Of a stretch of 62,601 nucleotides of DNA, positions 25,277 through 33,440 are shown piece after piece. The stretch's first letter is position 1. Each line of letters starts with the position of its first letter. The notes under the pieces were generated by a model that was not told the origin of the DNA, made no database searches, and saw only the letters and a list, made by a program, of their open reading frames with translations. Position numbers and translations under genes: made by a program. The stretch is taken from contig NZ_JABERD010000033.1 in the NCBI RefSeq assembly GCF_013044505.1, positions 1 to 62,601 on the forward strand, read 5' to 3'. The DNA is from Streptomyces sp. S3(2020) (lineage in GTDB: Bacteria; Actinomycetota; Actinomycetes; Streptomycetales; Streptomycetaceae).

Positions 25277-26197
25277 TCAGGCCGAGACGGCCCGGGCGGG
25301 AGCGGCGGAGATGTCGAACGCCTCGTCGAAGAACTCCTGCAAGCGGTCGCACAGCAACAGGAACTCCGGGTGGTCGCCGTACATGAAGTCGTTGTGCCGC
25401 CCGTGGATCGTGTAGAGCGTCTTGGGCGATACCGCGGACGCGTACAGGGACCGGGCCTCGTCGAAGGGGTGCAGCGAGTTCTGCTCTCCGTGGGCGATGA
25501 ACAGCGGGGTCGGCGCCAGGTTCGCCACCACGTTCTCCACCTTCAGGTCGAGGACGGACTCGGTGAACTGCAACCGCGTCGGGTGCCCGAAGCCGTAGAC
25601 CTGCGACAGCTCCTTCTCCACGTAGTCGCCGGTCGCCGGGTCGAGCGGGTAGTGGGCGAAGGTGTCCGCCAGCCTGGACTCGCCCTTGACGACGCGGTTG
25701 ACGCGGTCCTCCGCCACCTCGCCGACGATCTTGACGAACTCGTCGTAGGTGTGGATGGACTTGAGCCAGCGCTCCCCGTCGTAGAACCCGTTCAGTGCGG
25801 CGACACCCGCGACGTCACCGGCCTTCTCGGCGGCGAGGACGACGTTCGCGGCGCCCATGCCCCAGCCGATGAGGCCGACACGGCGCGGGTCGACGTCGTT
25901 CTGCGAGCGGATGAACGTGACGGCGTTGCGCACGTCCTGGGCCTGCTCCTCGATCAGGACCCGGCCCTTCTCACCCTCACTGTCGGCCATGCCGCGGTAG
26001 TCGAAGCCCAGGCAGACGAACCCCCGCTCGGTCATCCGCTCGGCGAACAGCTTCGGGTAGAACTCGTTGAACCCCTGATAACCGGAGTTGATCACCAACG
26101 CCGGCCGTCCGCCCCCGTCCGAGAGGTTGTCGGGGTAGTAGATCGTGGCCTTGAGGCGGCTGCCCTCGCTGTAGAACGCGGTTTCCTTCTCGATCAC
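25277..26197 (-). CDS. Alpha/beta hydrolase
   Basis: 306 aa soluble hydrolase. The nucleophile-elbow position reads GLIGWGMGAANVV: a Gly-x-Gly-x-Gly pattern in which the usual nucleophile Ser is replaced by Gly. The C-terminal part has PLFIAHGEQNSLHPF and HGRHNDFMYG with candidate Asp/His residues. GTG at 26197 has AAGGAA seven bases upstream. It resembles YcjY/UPF0255-like dipeptidyl-peptidase-type hydrolases. Because the nucleophile is not obvious, activity is uncertain. Confidence 0.8.
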   Translation of the reverse strand: MIEKETAFYSEGSRLKATIYYPDNLSDGGGRPALVINSGYQGFNEFYPKLFAERMTERGFVCLGFDYRGMADSEGEKGRVLIEEQAQDVRNAVTFIRSQNDVDPRRVGLIGWGMGAANVVLAAEKAGDVAGVAALNGFYDGERWLKSIHTYDEFVKIVGEVAEDRVNRVVKGESRLADTFAHYPLDPATGDYVEKELSQVYGFGHPTRLQFTESVLDLKVENVVANLAPTPLFIAHGEQNSLHPFDEARSLYASAVSPKTLYTIHGRHNDFMYGDHPEFLLLCDRLQEFFDEAFDISAAPARAVSA

Positions 26198-26528
26198 GAT
26201 GATTCCTTGAGTTGGTTCGACCAGGCCGTCAGAGGGGAGTCCTGCACCTTTGGTCCAGTGGTGTTGCAGGTCCTGGGCGGCCACTCTCAAGGTGCGGTGT
26301 GATGAACGCAACCAGGCCGTGCATATTTTGCAACCGTGCTTCGGCGAGGCCTGTCACCGGCGCGCCACGGCTGCCGTCCGGGTGACCCGGATTCGGTTCA
26401 TGGGGCAGTGCGGGCGTGCCAGGGAGGGCGGCCGAGCATTGCGCGGAGATCGGGTGAAAACGTACCTTGGGCGGCGACTCTCTTGAAGCGTTTCAAAGGC
26501 AGGCTCGTACATCAGGAAGGCACCACCC
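26198..26528 (+). other. Divergent intergenic region, 331 bp
   Basis: This lies between the alpha/beta hydrolase gene (leftward) and the HTH-STAND-WD40 gene (rightward). No convincing gene is present in either strand. Apart from the operator-like palindrome at 26483-26496 and the ribosome site of the rightward gene (GGAAGG), I see no terminator, riboswitch or repeat. Confidence 0.6.
26483..26496 (+). promoter_or_regulatory. LacI-type operator-like palindrome
   Basis: TTGAAGCGTTTCAA is a 14-bp near-perfect palindrome with a central CG, the form used by LacI-family regulators. It lies 32 bp before the start of the HTH-STAND-WD40 gene, a position suited to repression. No LacI gene is adjacent, so the binding protein is unknown. 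Confidence 0.45.
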
Positions 26529-29500
26529 GTGGGACGACGCGAGAAGCCGGTCGACCCCGGTGCCGGACCCGTCCAGCGGCTCGCGTACGAGCTGCGCGAA
26601 CTCCGGGAGAAGGCGGGGAAACCGCCGTACCGGGAGATGGCCGGGCGGGCGGGATACTCCATCACCGCGATGTCCCAGGCCGCCGCCGGCGACCAGCTGC
26701 CGTCCCTGGCCGTGGTGCGGGCGTACGCCGAGGCGCTGGACGCCGACCCGGACGAATGGGAGCGGCGCTGGCGGGAGACGGACGCCGAGCTGCGGGAGCC
26801 CGCGCCGGACGAGCGGCCGCCGTACCGGGGCCTTGCCCGCTTCGAGGCGGACGACAGCGACCTGTTCTTCGGCCGGGAGGCGCTCGTCTCGGAACTGGCG
26901 GAGCTGGTGCACGGGCATCGGTTCGCGGCGGTGTTCGGAGCGTCCGGCAGCGGCAAGTCGTCGCTGCTGCGGGCGGGACTGATTCCACGACTGCGGCAGG
27001 CGCGGGCCGACCGGAGGCCGGCTGTGATCCGCGTACTGACCCCGGGGGAGCGCCCGGCACACACCCACGAGAAGGCGCTCGTCCCTCGCGACGGCGACCT
27101 GGACACCTGGGTGATCGTCGACCAGTTCGAGGAACTGTTCACCCTCTGCACGGACCGCGAGGAACGCGACCGGTTCCTCGACCTGCTGCTCGCCGCCCGC
27201 GCGCAGGAGAGCCGGCTGAGGGTCGTGATCGCGGTCCGGGGCGACTTCTACGGCCACTGCGCCGACCACCGCGAGCTGGCCGAAGCCGTCTGCCGGGCCA
27301 GTCTGCTGGTCGGGCCGATGAACCGGGACGAGCTGCGCGAGGCGATCACCGGACCGGCCGCCGCGGTCGGCCTGAACGTGGAACGCGCGCTCACCGCCCG
27401 CGTCATCGACGAGGTCGTCGACCGGCCCGGCGCGCTGCCGACGCTCTCGCACGCCCTGCTGGAGACCTGGCGCCGCCGCCGTGCCCGACTGCTGACCCTG
27501 GCTGCGTACGAGGAGACGGGCGGCGTACGCGGCGCGATCGCCGCCACCGCCGAGACGACGTACGGCGATCTGCCGCCCGACCGGAGCCGTACCGCGCGCA
27601 ACATCCTGCTACGGCTGATCTCCCCGGGCGACGGAACGGCCGACACCCGTCGCCCCGCCTCCCGGGCCGAACTCGGCGACGGTGCGCAAGAGGTGCTGGA
27701 GCACCTCGCCGCCGCCCGTCTGGTCACCCTGGACGGCGACACCGTGGAGCTCGCGCACGAGGCGCTGATCACCGGCTGGCCGCGGCTGAGCGGCTGGATC
27801 GAGGAGAGCCGGGACCGGTTGCGCGCCCACCGCGGCCTCGGCGAGGCGGCGCGAGGCTGGGAGGAACTGGAACGCGACCCCGGCGCGCTGTACCGGGGCG
27901 CGCGGCTGGACCGGGCCGAGGGACTCTTCGCCCGGCAGCAGGACGACCTCACCCCCGCCGAACAGGCCTTTCTCACCGCCTCCCTCGCGGCCCGGGAGAC
28001 CGAGCGGCAGGCCGAGAACCGAACCCTGCGGCGGACGCGTTCCCTGGTCGTCGGCCTGTCCGCGGTCCTCGTCCTGGCACTGGTCGCCGGTCTGGTCGCC
28101 TGGGAGCGGAACCGGGTGAGCCAGGAGGAGGCCGCCAAGGCCGCCGCCCGCAGACTGGCGACGGTGGCAGACGGACTGCGCTCCACCGACCCCCGCACCG
28201 CCGCCCTGCTCGGGGTCGCGGCCTGGCGGATCGCCCCGCTCACCGAGTCCCGCTCGGCGCTGCTCGCCGCCGTGGCCCAGCCGGAACGCGACACGTTCAC
28301 CGACACCCGCTCCGACCGGGACATCCGGCGCTTCCTGACCGACGGCGGCCGGACCCTCCTCAGCATCGACGGCGGCACGGTGACCCTGTGGAACGTGGCC
28401 GACCACAGGCGCACGGCCACTTACCGCCTGCCGAGCGGTACAGAAGTGCTCGACGCCGGTCCGGGCTCCCGCCACCTCGACGTCATCGGACCGGACGGCG
28501 CCCAGAGACTGTGGAACCTGCCCCGGGCCGCGTCCGCGGCCGAGTTGGGCGGTACGGCGCTGGAGGGCAGCGCGCCCGACGGGAGCGCCTACCTCACCGG
28601 CCCCGCGAACGGGCCGGGAACGGTCCGCCTTTACCGGACGTCCGACGGCAAGGCCCTCTTCACCACCGACATCCCCCGCACCCTTGCCACCGCCGCGGTC
28701 GGTCCGGGCGGCCGACTGCTCGCCCTCTGCCCCGCCGACGGCCCACTCCAGCTGTGGGACACGGCACGCGGCAAGCGCCTCGCGGGGGCCTGGGAGAAGG
28801 CGGACAGGACGGTGTGCGGCACCGGCTCCGGCGCGGACAACGGCACCCGTCTGCTGCGGTTCAGCGCGGACGGCAGCAGGCTCGCCGCCGTCTACGGCAC
28901 GACGGCGCGGGTCTGGGAAGTCCGCGGCGGCCGCACGCTCGACGATTTCACCAGTGGGAGCGACGCAGGCTTCATCGAGGCCGGTCTCTCTCCCGACGGG
29001 GAGTTCCTCGCCACCTCCGACGGCCACGATTTCGCCGTGTGGCGCCTGGCCACCGGCGGCACCCGGGTCTTCCACCAGTCGCTGTCCGGGGCCGAGACCG
29101 CCGGACTGACCTGGGACCCGGGGGAGCGGCATGTGCTGCGCTACCTCGACGGCGCCACCGTCCACACCCTCGACCTGACGGACTCGCTCGGCGCACGCTG
29201 GCACAGCTCCACGACCGACGCCGGTCTGCTCGGCCCGGACGGCACCACGCTGGCCACCCTCACCCGCTCCGGCAGCGGCTACCGGTTCGAACTGCTCTCC
29301 ACCCGCACCGGCACGGTCCTCGCCCGCGCGAGCCTGGGCACCCTGCCGGGCATGTCCGTCGGGGACGTCCCCCTGCTGGCCTTCAGCCCGGACGGCCGCG
29401 CGCTGGCCGTCGCCGACACCGTCTCCGCACACGGCTCGCTGCGACTGCGCCTCACCGTATGGGACGTACGGACCCACAAGGCCCGTACGGTCCTCCGGAC

Positions 29501-30248
29501 CTCCGGCGCGGTCGACCGCCCCGCGACCGCGCTCGCCCTGGGGCCCGGCGGACGGACGCTGCTGGTCGCCCGCGCCGCCGCCGACGACGACCGTACGACC
29601 GAGGTGTGGGACGTCCGCGGCCACCGGCGGACCGGCACCCTGCGAGGACTCACCGGTGCGGCACTCGCCGTCCGCCCGGACGGAGACCTGGCCGTGGGCT
29701 CCGACGACCAGTACGGCGACCCCGGGTCCGGAAAGGTCACGGGGCGCGCGCTCGCCGACGGGCGCGAGGTGACCGCCCTGTCGTTCAGCCCCGACGGCAC
29801 CCGGCTGGCCGTCGGCGACAGCTCCGGGCACGTCACCCTGTGGGACGGTGACCTGCGCAGCCGTACCGGCGTCCTCACCGGAACCGCCGACACCGTCTCC
29901 CAGGGCGACCCGGAAGCGGTGGCGGCCCTCGCCTTCTCCGCCGACGGCGGCACACTCGCCGTGGGCGGCACCGACGGAACCCTGCGGCTCTGGGACACCG
30001 CAGGAGGACAGCTCCTCGGAACCGACCTGCCCACACCCGGCGACGAGATCCGTACCCTCGCCTTCACGACGGACGGCGACACGCTCTACGCCGGCGGCCC
30101 CCACGTCCCGCTGTGGCATTTCTCCATCGCCCCGGACCACGCCGTCCGCACCATCTGCGCCCGGACGGGCGGCGGGCTGAGCGCGGCGCAGTGGCGGACC
30201 TACGTCCCCGACGCGCCGTACCAGGAGCTGTGCCGAGGCGACGGCTGA
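26529..30248 (+). CDS. HTH-STAND NTPase-transmembrane-WD40 signalling protein
   Basis: 1239 aa multidomain protein. An Xre-like helix-turn-helix lies at residues about 15-75. A STAND-type NTPase follows: DLFFGREALVSEL near 111, P-loop FGASGSGKSSLLRAG at 136-150 and Walker B-like WVIVDQFEELFTL near 195. One transmembrane helix is at about 505-530 (LVVGLSAVLVLALVAGLVAW), then a WD40 region from about 600 to 1210 with repeats such as LAFSADGGTLAVGGTDG and LRLWDTAG. The GTG at 26529 has GGAAGG eight bases upstream. Such proteins sense a signal with the propeller and oligomerise; whether this one regulates transcription or serves defence is unknown. Confidence 0.88.
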   Translation: MGRREKPVDPGAGPVQRLAYELRELREKAGKPPYREMAGRAGYSITAMSQAAAGDQLPSLAVVRAYAEALDADPDEWERRWRETDAELREPAPDERPPYRGLARFEADDSDLFFGREALVSELAELVHGHRFAAVFGASGSGKSSLLRAGLIPRLRQARADRRPAVIRVLTPGERPAHTHEKALVPRDGDLDTWVIVDQFEELFTLCTDREERDRFLDLLLAARAQESRLRVVIAVRGDFYGHCADHRELAEAVCRASLLVGPMNRDELREAITGPAAAVGLNVERALTARVIDEVVDRPGALPTLSHALLETWRRRRARLLTLAAYEETGGVRGAIAATAETTYGDLPPDRSRTARNILLRLISPGDGTADTRRPASRAELGDGAQEVLEHLAAARLVTLDGDTVELAHEALITGWPRLSGWIEESRDRLRAHRGLGEAARGWEELERDPGALYRGARLDRAEGLFARQQDDLTPAEQAFLTASLAARETERQAENRTLRRTRSLVVGLSAVLVLALVAGLVAWERNRVSQEEAAKAAARRLATVADGLRSTDPRTAALLGVAAWRIAPLTESRSALLAAVAQPERDTFTDTRSDRDIRRFLTDGGRTLLSIDGGTVTLWNVADHRRTATYRLPSGTEVLDAGPGSRHLDVIGPDGAQRLWNLPRAASAAELGGTALEGSAPDGSAYLTGPANGPGTVRLYRTSDGKALFTTDIPRTLATAAVGPGGRLLALCPADGPLQLWDTARGKRLAGAWEKADRTVCGTGSGADNGTRLLRFSADGSRLAAVYGTTARVWEVRGGRTLDDFTSGSDAGFIEAGLSPDGEFLATSDGHDFAVWRLATGGTRVFHQSLSGAETAGLTWDPGERHVLRYLDGATVHTLDLTDSLGARWHSSTTDAGLLGPDGTTLATLTRSGSGYRFELLSTRTGTVLARASLGTLPGMSVGDVPLLAFSPDGRALAVADTVSAHGSLRLRLTVWDVRTHKARTVLRTSGAVDRPATALALGPGGRTLLVARAAADDDRTTEVWDVRGHRRTGTLRGLTGAALAVRPDGDLAVGSDDQYGDPGSGKVTGRALADGREVTALSFSPDGTRLAVGDSSGHVTLWDGDLRSRTGVLTGTADTVSQGDPEAVAALAFSADGGTLAVGGTDGTLRLWDTAGGQLLGTDLPTPGDEIRTLAFTTDGDTLYAGGPHVPLWHFSIAPDHAVRTICARTGGGLSAAQWRTYVPDAPYQELCRGDG

Positions 30249-30367
30249 ATTGTTCACAGGGGCTCGGAGGGTCGCTGAAAAACATCTCCGACCTGCACAG
30301 TCCATGACCAGAACGACCGCGGCGTCCCGTCGGCGGTGTCGCCCCTCCTCACTCAGGTTCTGGTCTC

Positions 30368-31816
30368 ATGCGCACTCACACTGTCTTCCCGTCGCTCCTG
30401 CTGCTCGGCGCGCTCTCCCTCACGGCGGCCTGCTCGTCCGGACCCTCCGGCACCGCGGACACGACGCCCAGCGGGGCGAAGCCCACCTCCGCCTCCGCCA
30501 CCTCCACCGCCTCTCCCGCCCACAGCGTCGATCCGTCGAAGATCAAAGGCCTGCGGATCGTCAGCGACAGCAGCGAGCAGAAGTCCTGCGCGTTCGCGAC
30601 GAGCTATCCGGATGTGCCGGGCGCCGAGGCGATGACGGCCGTGATGAAGAAGTACGTGGAGCAGCGCCTGGCCACGTTCCGGTCGGACGGTTGCTCGGCC
30701 GCCGGCACGGAGGACTCCGAGTTCAACATCAGCCACCATTTCCTGGTCGCCTCGGGGGACGTCCTCGGCGTACGGCTCACCACGCACGACTCCAGCGCGG
30801 CCGGCTCCGGTCTGTCGAGCGCGACGTACTGGTACGACGGCAAGGCGGGCGCGTACCGCACGGTGCTGGAGCTCGTCGCCGACGGCTCCCGGGACGCGTT
30901 CCTGACCGCGGTGAAGGGCCGGCTCCAAGGGCGCGAGGGCGTGGACGCCGCCGCCCTCGACAGCGCCTTCGCCGACCCGGCGTCCGCTTCCGCCCTGCTG
31001 GACGACATGGAGTTCACCGCGGCCGGGGGACTGCGGGTGACCTTCGACCGCGGCGACGTGGGCGTCCCGGCCGCCGGGGCCTATACGGTGACCTTGTCCG
31101 CCAAGACGGTCACGCCGTGGCTGTCCGCGTTCGGCGAGCGCGCCCAGCGGCAGACCGTGACGCCGAGCGGCTCGCTCGACCTGGGCGCCACGCACACCCC
31201 TACACCGGCCGTGCCCACCCACACCGCCTCCGGCGATGACGACACCGACTGCAAGAAGGTCAAATGCATCGCGCTGACCTTCGACGACGGTCCCGCGGTA
31301 CCGGAGACCGGGACCCTGCTGACCTACCTCGCGCAGTACAAGGCACGCGCCACCTTCTTCACCGTCGGCCAGAACGTCGCCGCCCACCCCGACCTGGTGC
31401 GCGCCGAGGCCCGCGCCGGACACGAGGTCGGCAACCACTCCTGGAACCACCCCGACCTCACCAAGCTCACCGCCGAGCAGGTCGCCTACCAGCTGAACCG
31501 CACCAGCGCCGCCATCAAGGCCGCCACCGGCAAGGAACCCACGCTCTTCCGCCCGCCCTACGGCGCTGTCAACTCCACGGTCCGGTCCGCGACCACCCTC
31601 TCGCCCGTCCTGTGGGACGTGGACACCGAGGACTGGAAGTACCGCGACGCCACGAAGGTCGCCCGGACCGTCATCGACACGACGCAGCGCAACGACGTCG
31701 TCCTCATGCACGACATCCACCCCACCTCCGTCGCCGCGGTCCCCGAGATCCTCCGCACCCTCACGGCCCGCGGCTACCACTTCGTCACGGTCAGCCACCT
31801 GCGGGCGACCCTCTGA
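30368..31816 (+). CDS. Polysaccharide deacetylase lipoprotein
   Basis: 482 aa exported enzyme. The signal peptide ends in LTAAC (lipobox Cys22), followed by a Ser/Thr/Ala-rich linker, an N-terminal domain of unknown type (about 60-290), and a NodB deacetylase domain (about 300-480). Catalytic motifs are all visible: TFDDGP, GNHSWNHPDL for the metal histidines, RPPYGAVN, WDVDTEDW and VLMHDIHPTS. It removes acetyl groups from a surface polysaccharide or peptidoglycan. ATG at 30368. It is a separate transcription unit, 119 bp after the STAND gene. Confidence 0.92.
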   Translation: MRTHTVFPSLLLLGALSLTAACSSGPSGTADTTPSGAKPTSASATSTASPAHSVDPSKIKGLRIVSDSSEQKSCAFATSYPDVPGAEAMTAVMKKYVEQRLATFRSDGCSAAGTEDSEFNISHHFLVASGDVLGVRLTTHDSSAAGSGLSSATYWYDGKAGAYRTVLELVADGSRDAFLTAVKGRLQGREGVDAAALDSAFADPASASALLDDMEFTAAGGLRVTFDRGDVGVPAAGAYTVTLSAKTVTPWLSAFGERAQRQTVTPSGSLDLGATHTPTPAVPTHTASGDDDTDCKKVKCIALTFDDGPAVPETGTLLTYLAQYKARATFFTVGQNVAAHPDLVRAEARAGHEVGNHSWNHPDLTKLTAEQVAYQLNRTSAAIKAATGKEPTLFRPPYGAVNSTVRSATTLSPVLWDVDTEDWKYRDATKVARTVIDTTQRNDVVLMHDIHPTSVAAVPEILRTLTARGYHFVTVSHLRATL

Positions 31817-32093
31817 ACGCGGGTGCGTCGGTATCGCCCTCGTCGACGGCGCAGGCGAGGCGGTCACGCCGGACCCCGGGCGGGCCACGGGTCGGGAGGG
31901 GCCGACGGTGACGCTGAAGCCCGGAGCCGGCCTTCACCAACCCGCAGGCCTCCGGCGTGACCACCGTGACCCGGTGGCAGTCCTCGTCACCTCACCCGAC
32001 GAGACCGAGTCGTCCAAGGCGGCGCGGAAAGGCGGCAAGGTCTCCAATACGGGCAGGGCGTCGGCCCCGCAGACGAGCCCCTTCAGGGCCTCT

Positions 32094-32678
32094 TCAAGCC
32101 GGGCGGCGGCCGAGTTCCCCTGAGTCGCCGTCGGCCGCGGCCGCGACCCCGCCCCGCCCGGCCGTCGGCGCGAGCCGCACGGCCGCGCCCTCCACCAGTC
32201 CCAGGTCGGCCTTGGTGTGGCCGATGGCCGCGTCGAGGAGGAGGGACACCAGCGGGTCGCCGGTGTGGGTGCGGCGCAGCCGGGTCAGGCCGGCGAGTTC
32301 GGAGAGGTAGGTCTGGCGCTGCGCCGCGACGAACTCCTCCAGCGCTTCGGCGCCGAGCGCGCTGGCGCCGAACAGCTTCAGGAAGAGCTCGTCGCGGAAC
32401 CCGCCCGTGCGCACCCAGGCGCTGGTGGCCCAGTCCCGTACCTCCTGCCGCCCGGCCGGGGTGAGCTGGTAGAGGGTCTTGTCGGGCCGGTCCGGCTGGG
32501 CCACCTGGGACCGGGTGACGAAGCCGTCGCGGACCAGCCGGTCGAGGATCTGGTACAGGTGGCCGATGTTGAGGCCGCCCCACTGCGGGCCGATGGTCTC
32601 CTCGAAGCGGCCCTTGAGCTCGTACCCATGACTGTCCCCCTCGGTCAGCAGGGCGAGCACGGCGTGGTGCAGCGGCAA
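32094..32678 (-). CDS. PadR family transcriptional regulator
   Basis: 194 aa regulator starting MPLHHAVLALLTEGDSHGYEL, the standard PadR N-terminus; the winged helix covers about residues 1-85 (HLYQILDRLVRDGFV, TLYQLTPAGRQEVRDW) and a helical C-terminal dimer domain follows. The start is a TTG at 32678: AGGAGG lies eight bases upstream, whereas the GTG at 32687 would overlap the ribosome site. It is divergent from an ABC exporter operon, and paired palindromes lie between them, so it probably represses both itself and the exporter. Confidence 0.88.
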   Translation of the reverse strand: MPLHHAVLALLTEGDSHGYELKGRFEETIGPQWGGLNIGHLYQILDRLVRDGFVTRSQVAQPDRPDKTLYQLTPAGRQEVRDWATSAWVRTGGFRDELFLKLFGASALGAEALEEFVAAQRQTYLSELAGLTRLRRTHTGDPLVSLLLDAAIGHTKADLGLVEGAAVRLAPTAGRGGVAAAADGDSGELGRRPA

Positions 32679-32694
32679 TTTACACACCTCCTGG

Positions 32695-32726
32695 ATTGTG
32701 ACAATGTACCGCTGCATTGTCACAAT
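32695..32726. promoter_or_regulatory. Tandem palindromic operator between padR and the ABC exporter
   Basis: ATTGTGACAATG (32695-32706) and CATTGTCACAAT (32715-32726) form a perfect 12-bp inverted repeat with an 8-bp spacer. Each arm is itself an almost perfect palindrome of the form ATTGTSACAAT, and the downstream flank of each reads GTA, so it can also be read as two tandem sites about 20-21 bp apart (two helical turns). It ends just before the ribosome site of the exporter ATPase and 17 bp from the padR start. PadR proteins are known to use ATGT/ACAT-type palindromes. Confidence 0.8.
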
Positions 32727-32741
32727 GTAGGAGGACTGGCA

Positions 32742-33440
32742 GTGGGCGTGAGGTTGAGGGGCGTGACCCGCCGGTATCCGGGGCTGGTCGCCCTGGACGG
32801 CGTCGATCTGGAGATCGGCGACGGCGAGGCGGTCGCGGTCACCGGCCCGTCGGGTTCGGGGAAGTCCACCGTGCTGCACCTGGTCGGCGGGATGGACCGG
32901 CCGGACGAGGGTGCGATCGAGATCGACGGCAAGGAACTGACGGCTCGTCAACTCGACGCGCACCGCCGCCGGATCGGGTTCGTCTTCCAGCGTTTCCACC
33001 TGCTGCCCGCGCTCACCGTGCTGGACAACGTCCTCGCGCCCGTGCTGCCCCGCAGGGTGGACTTCGACCGGCGGGCCCGTGCCATGGAACTCCTCGGGGC
33101 CGTCGGCCTCGCCGCCCGCGCCGACGCCCTGCCGTCCGAACTCTCCGGCGGCCAGCAGCAACGGGTCGCGACAGCAAGGGCGTTGATCAACCGCCCGGGC
33201 CTGCTCCTCGCGGACGAGCCGACCGGCAACCTCGACAGCGCGACCGGCCGGGAGATCATCGATCTCCTGCTCTCCCTGCGCGAGCGCTACGGCATGACCC
33301 TGCTGCTCACCACCCATGACCCCGAGGTCGCCGTGAGCTGCGACCGGATCGTCCGGCTGCACGACGGCCGGATCGTCGCCGACGAGCAACTCGCCCCTGA
33401 CGACGACGTGTTCGACCGGCTCGGAGGCCTGCGCCCGTGA
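32742..33440 (+). CDS. MacB/LolD-type ABC transporter ATP-binding protein
   Basis: 232 aa ATPase. Walker [11 protein letters not shown], signature [15 protein letters not shown], Walker [14 protein letters not shown] and the switch His in TTHDPEVAV are present; EPTGNLD is typical of the MacB/LolD group. GTG at 32742 with GGAGG seven bases upstream. It is coupled to the large FtsX-like permease by a GTGA overlap. Together they probably export a peptide or lipid-like molecule, or sense cell-envelope stress, under PadR control. Confidence 0.92.
   Translation: MGVRLRGVTRRYPGLVALDGVDLEIGDGEAVAVTGPSGSGKSTVLHLVGGMDRPDEGAIEIDGKELTARQLDAHRRRIGFVFQRFHLLPALTVLDNVLAPVLPRRVDFDRRARAMELLGAVGLAARADALPSELSGGQQQRVATARALINRPGLLLADEPTGNLDSATGREIIDLLLSLRERYGMTLLLTTHDPEVAVSCDRIVRLHDGRIVADEQLAPDDDVFDRLGGLRP

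Noticed and set aside
26336..29851. 1171-aa plus-strand frame overlapping the STAND-WD40 gene
   Set aside because: Arg/Pro/Gly-rich shadow of the true frame, which has clear P-loop and WD40 motifs.
27609..30305. 898-aa minus-strand frame under the same gene
   Set aside because: Antisense shadow with no recognisable domain and no ribosome site.
31908..32123. 71-aa plus-strand frame after the deacetylase gene
   Set aside because: Poor third-position bias, no ribosome site and no family resemblance; it overlaps the 3' end of the padR gene.
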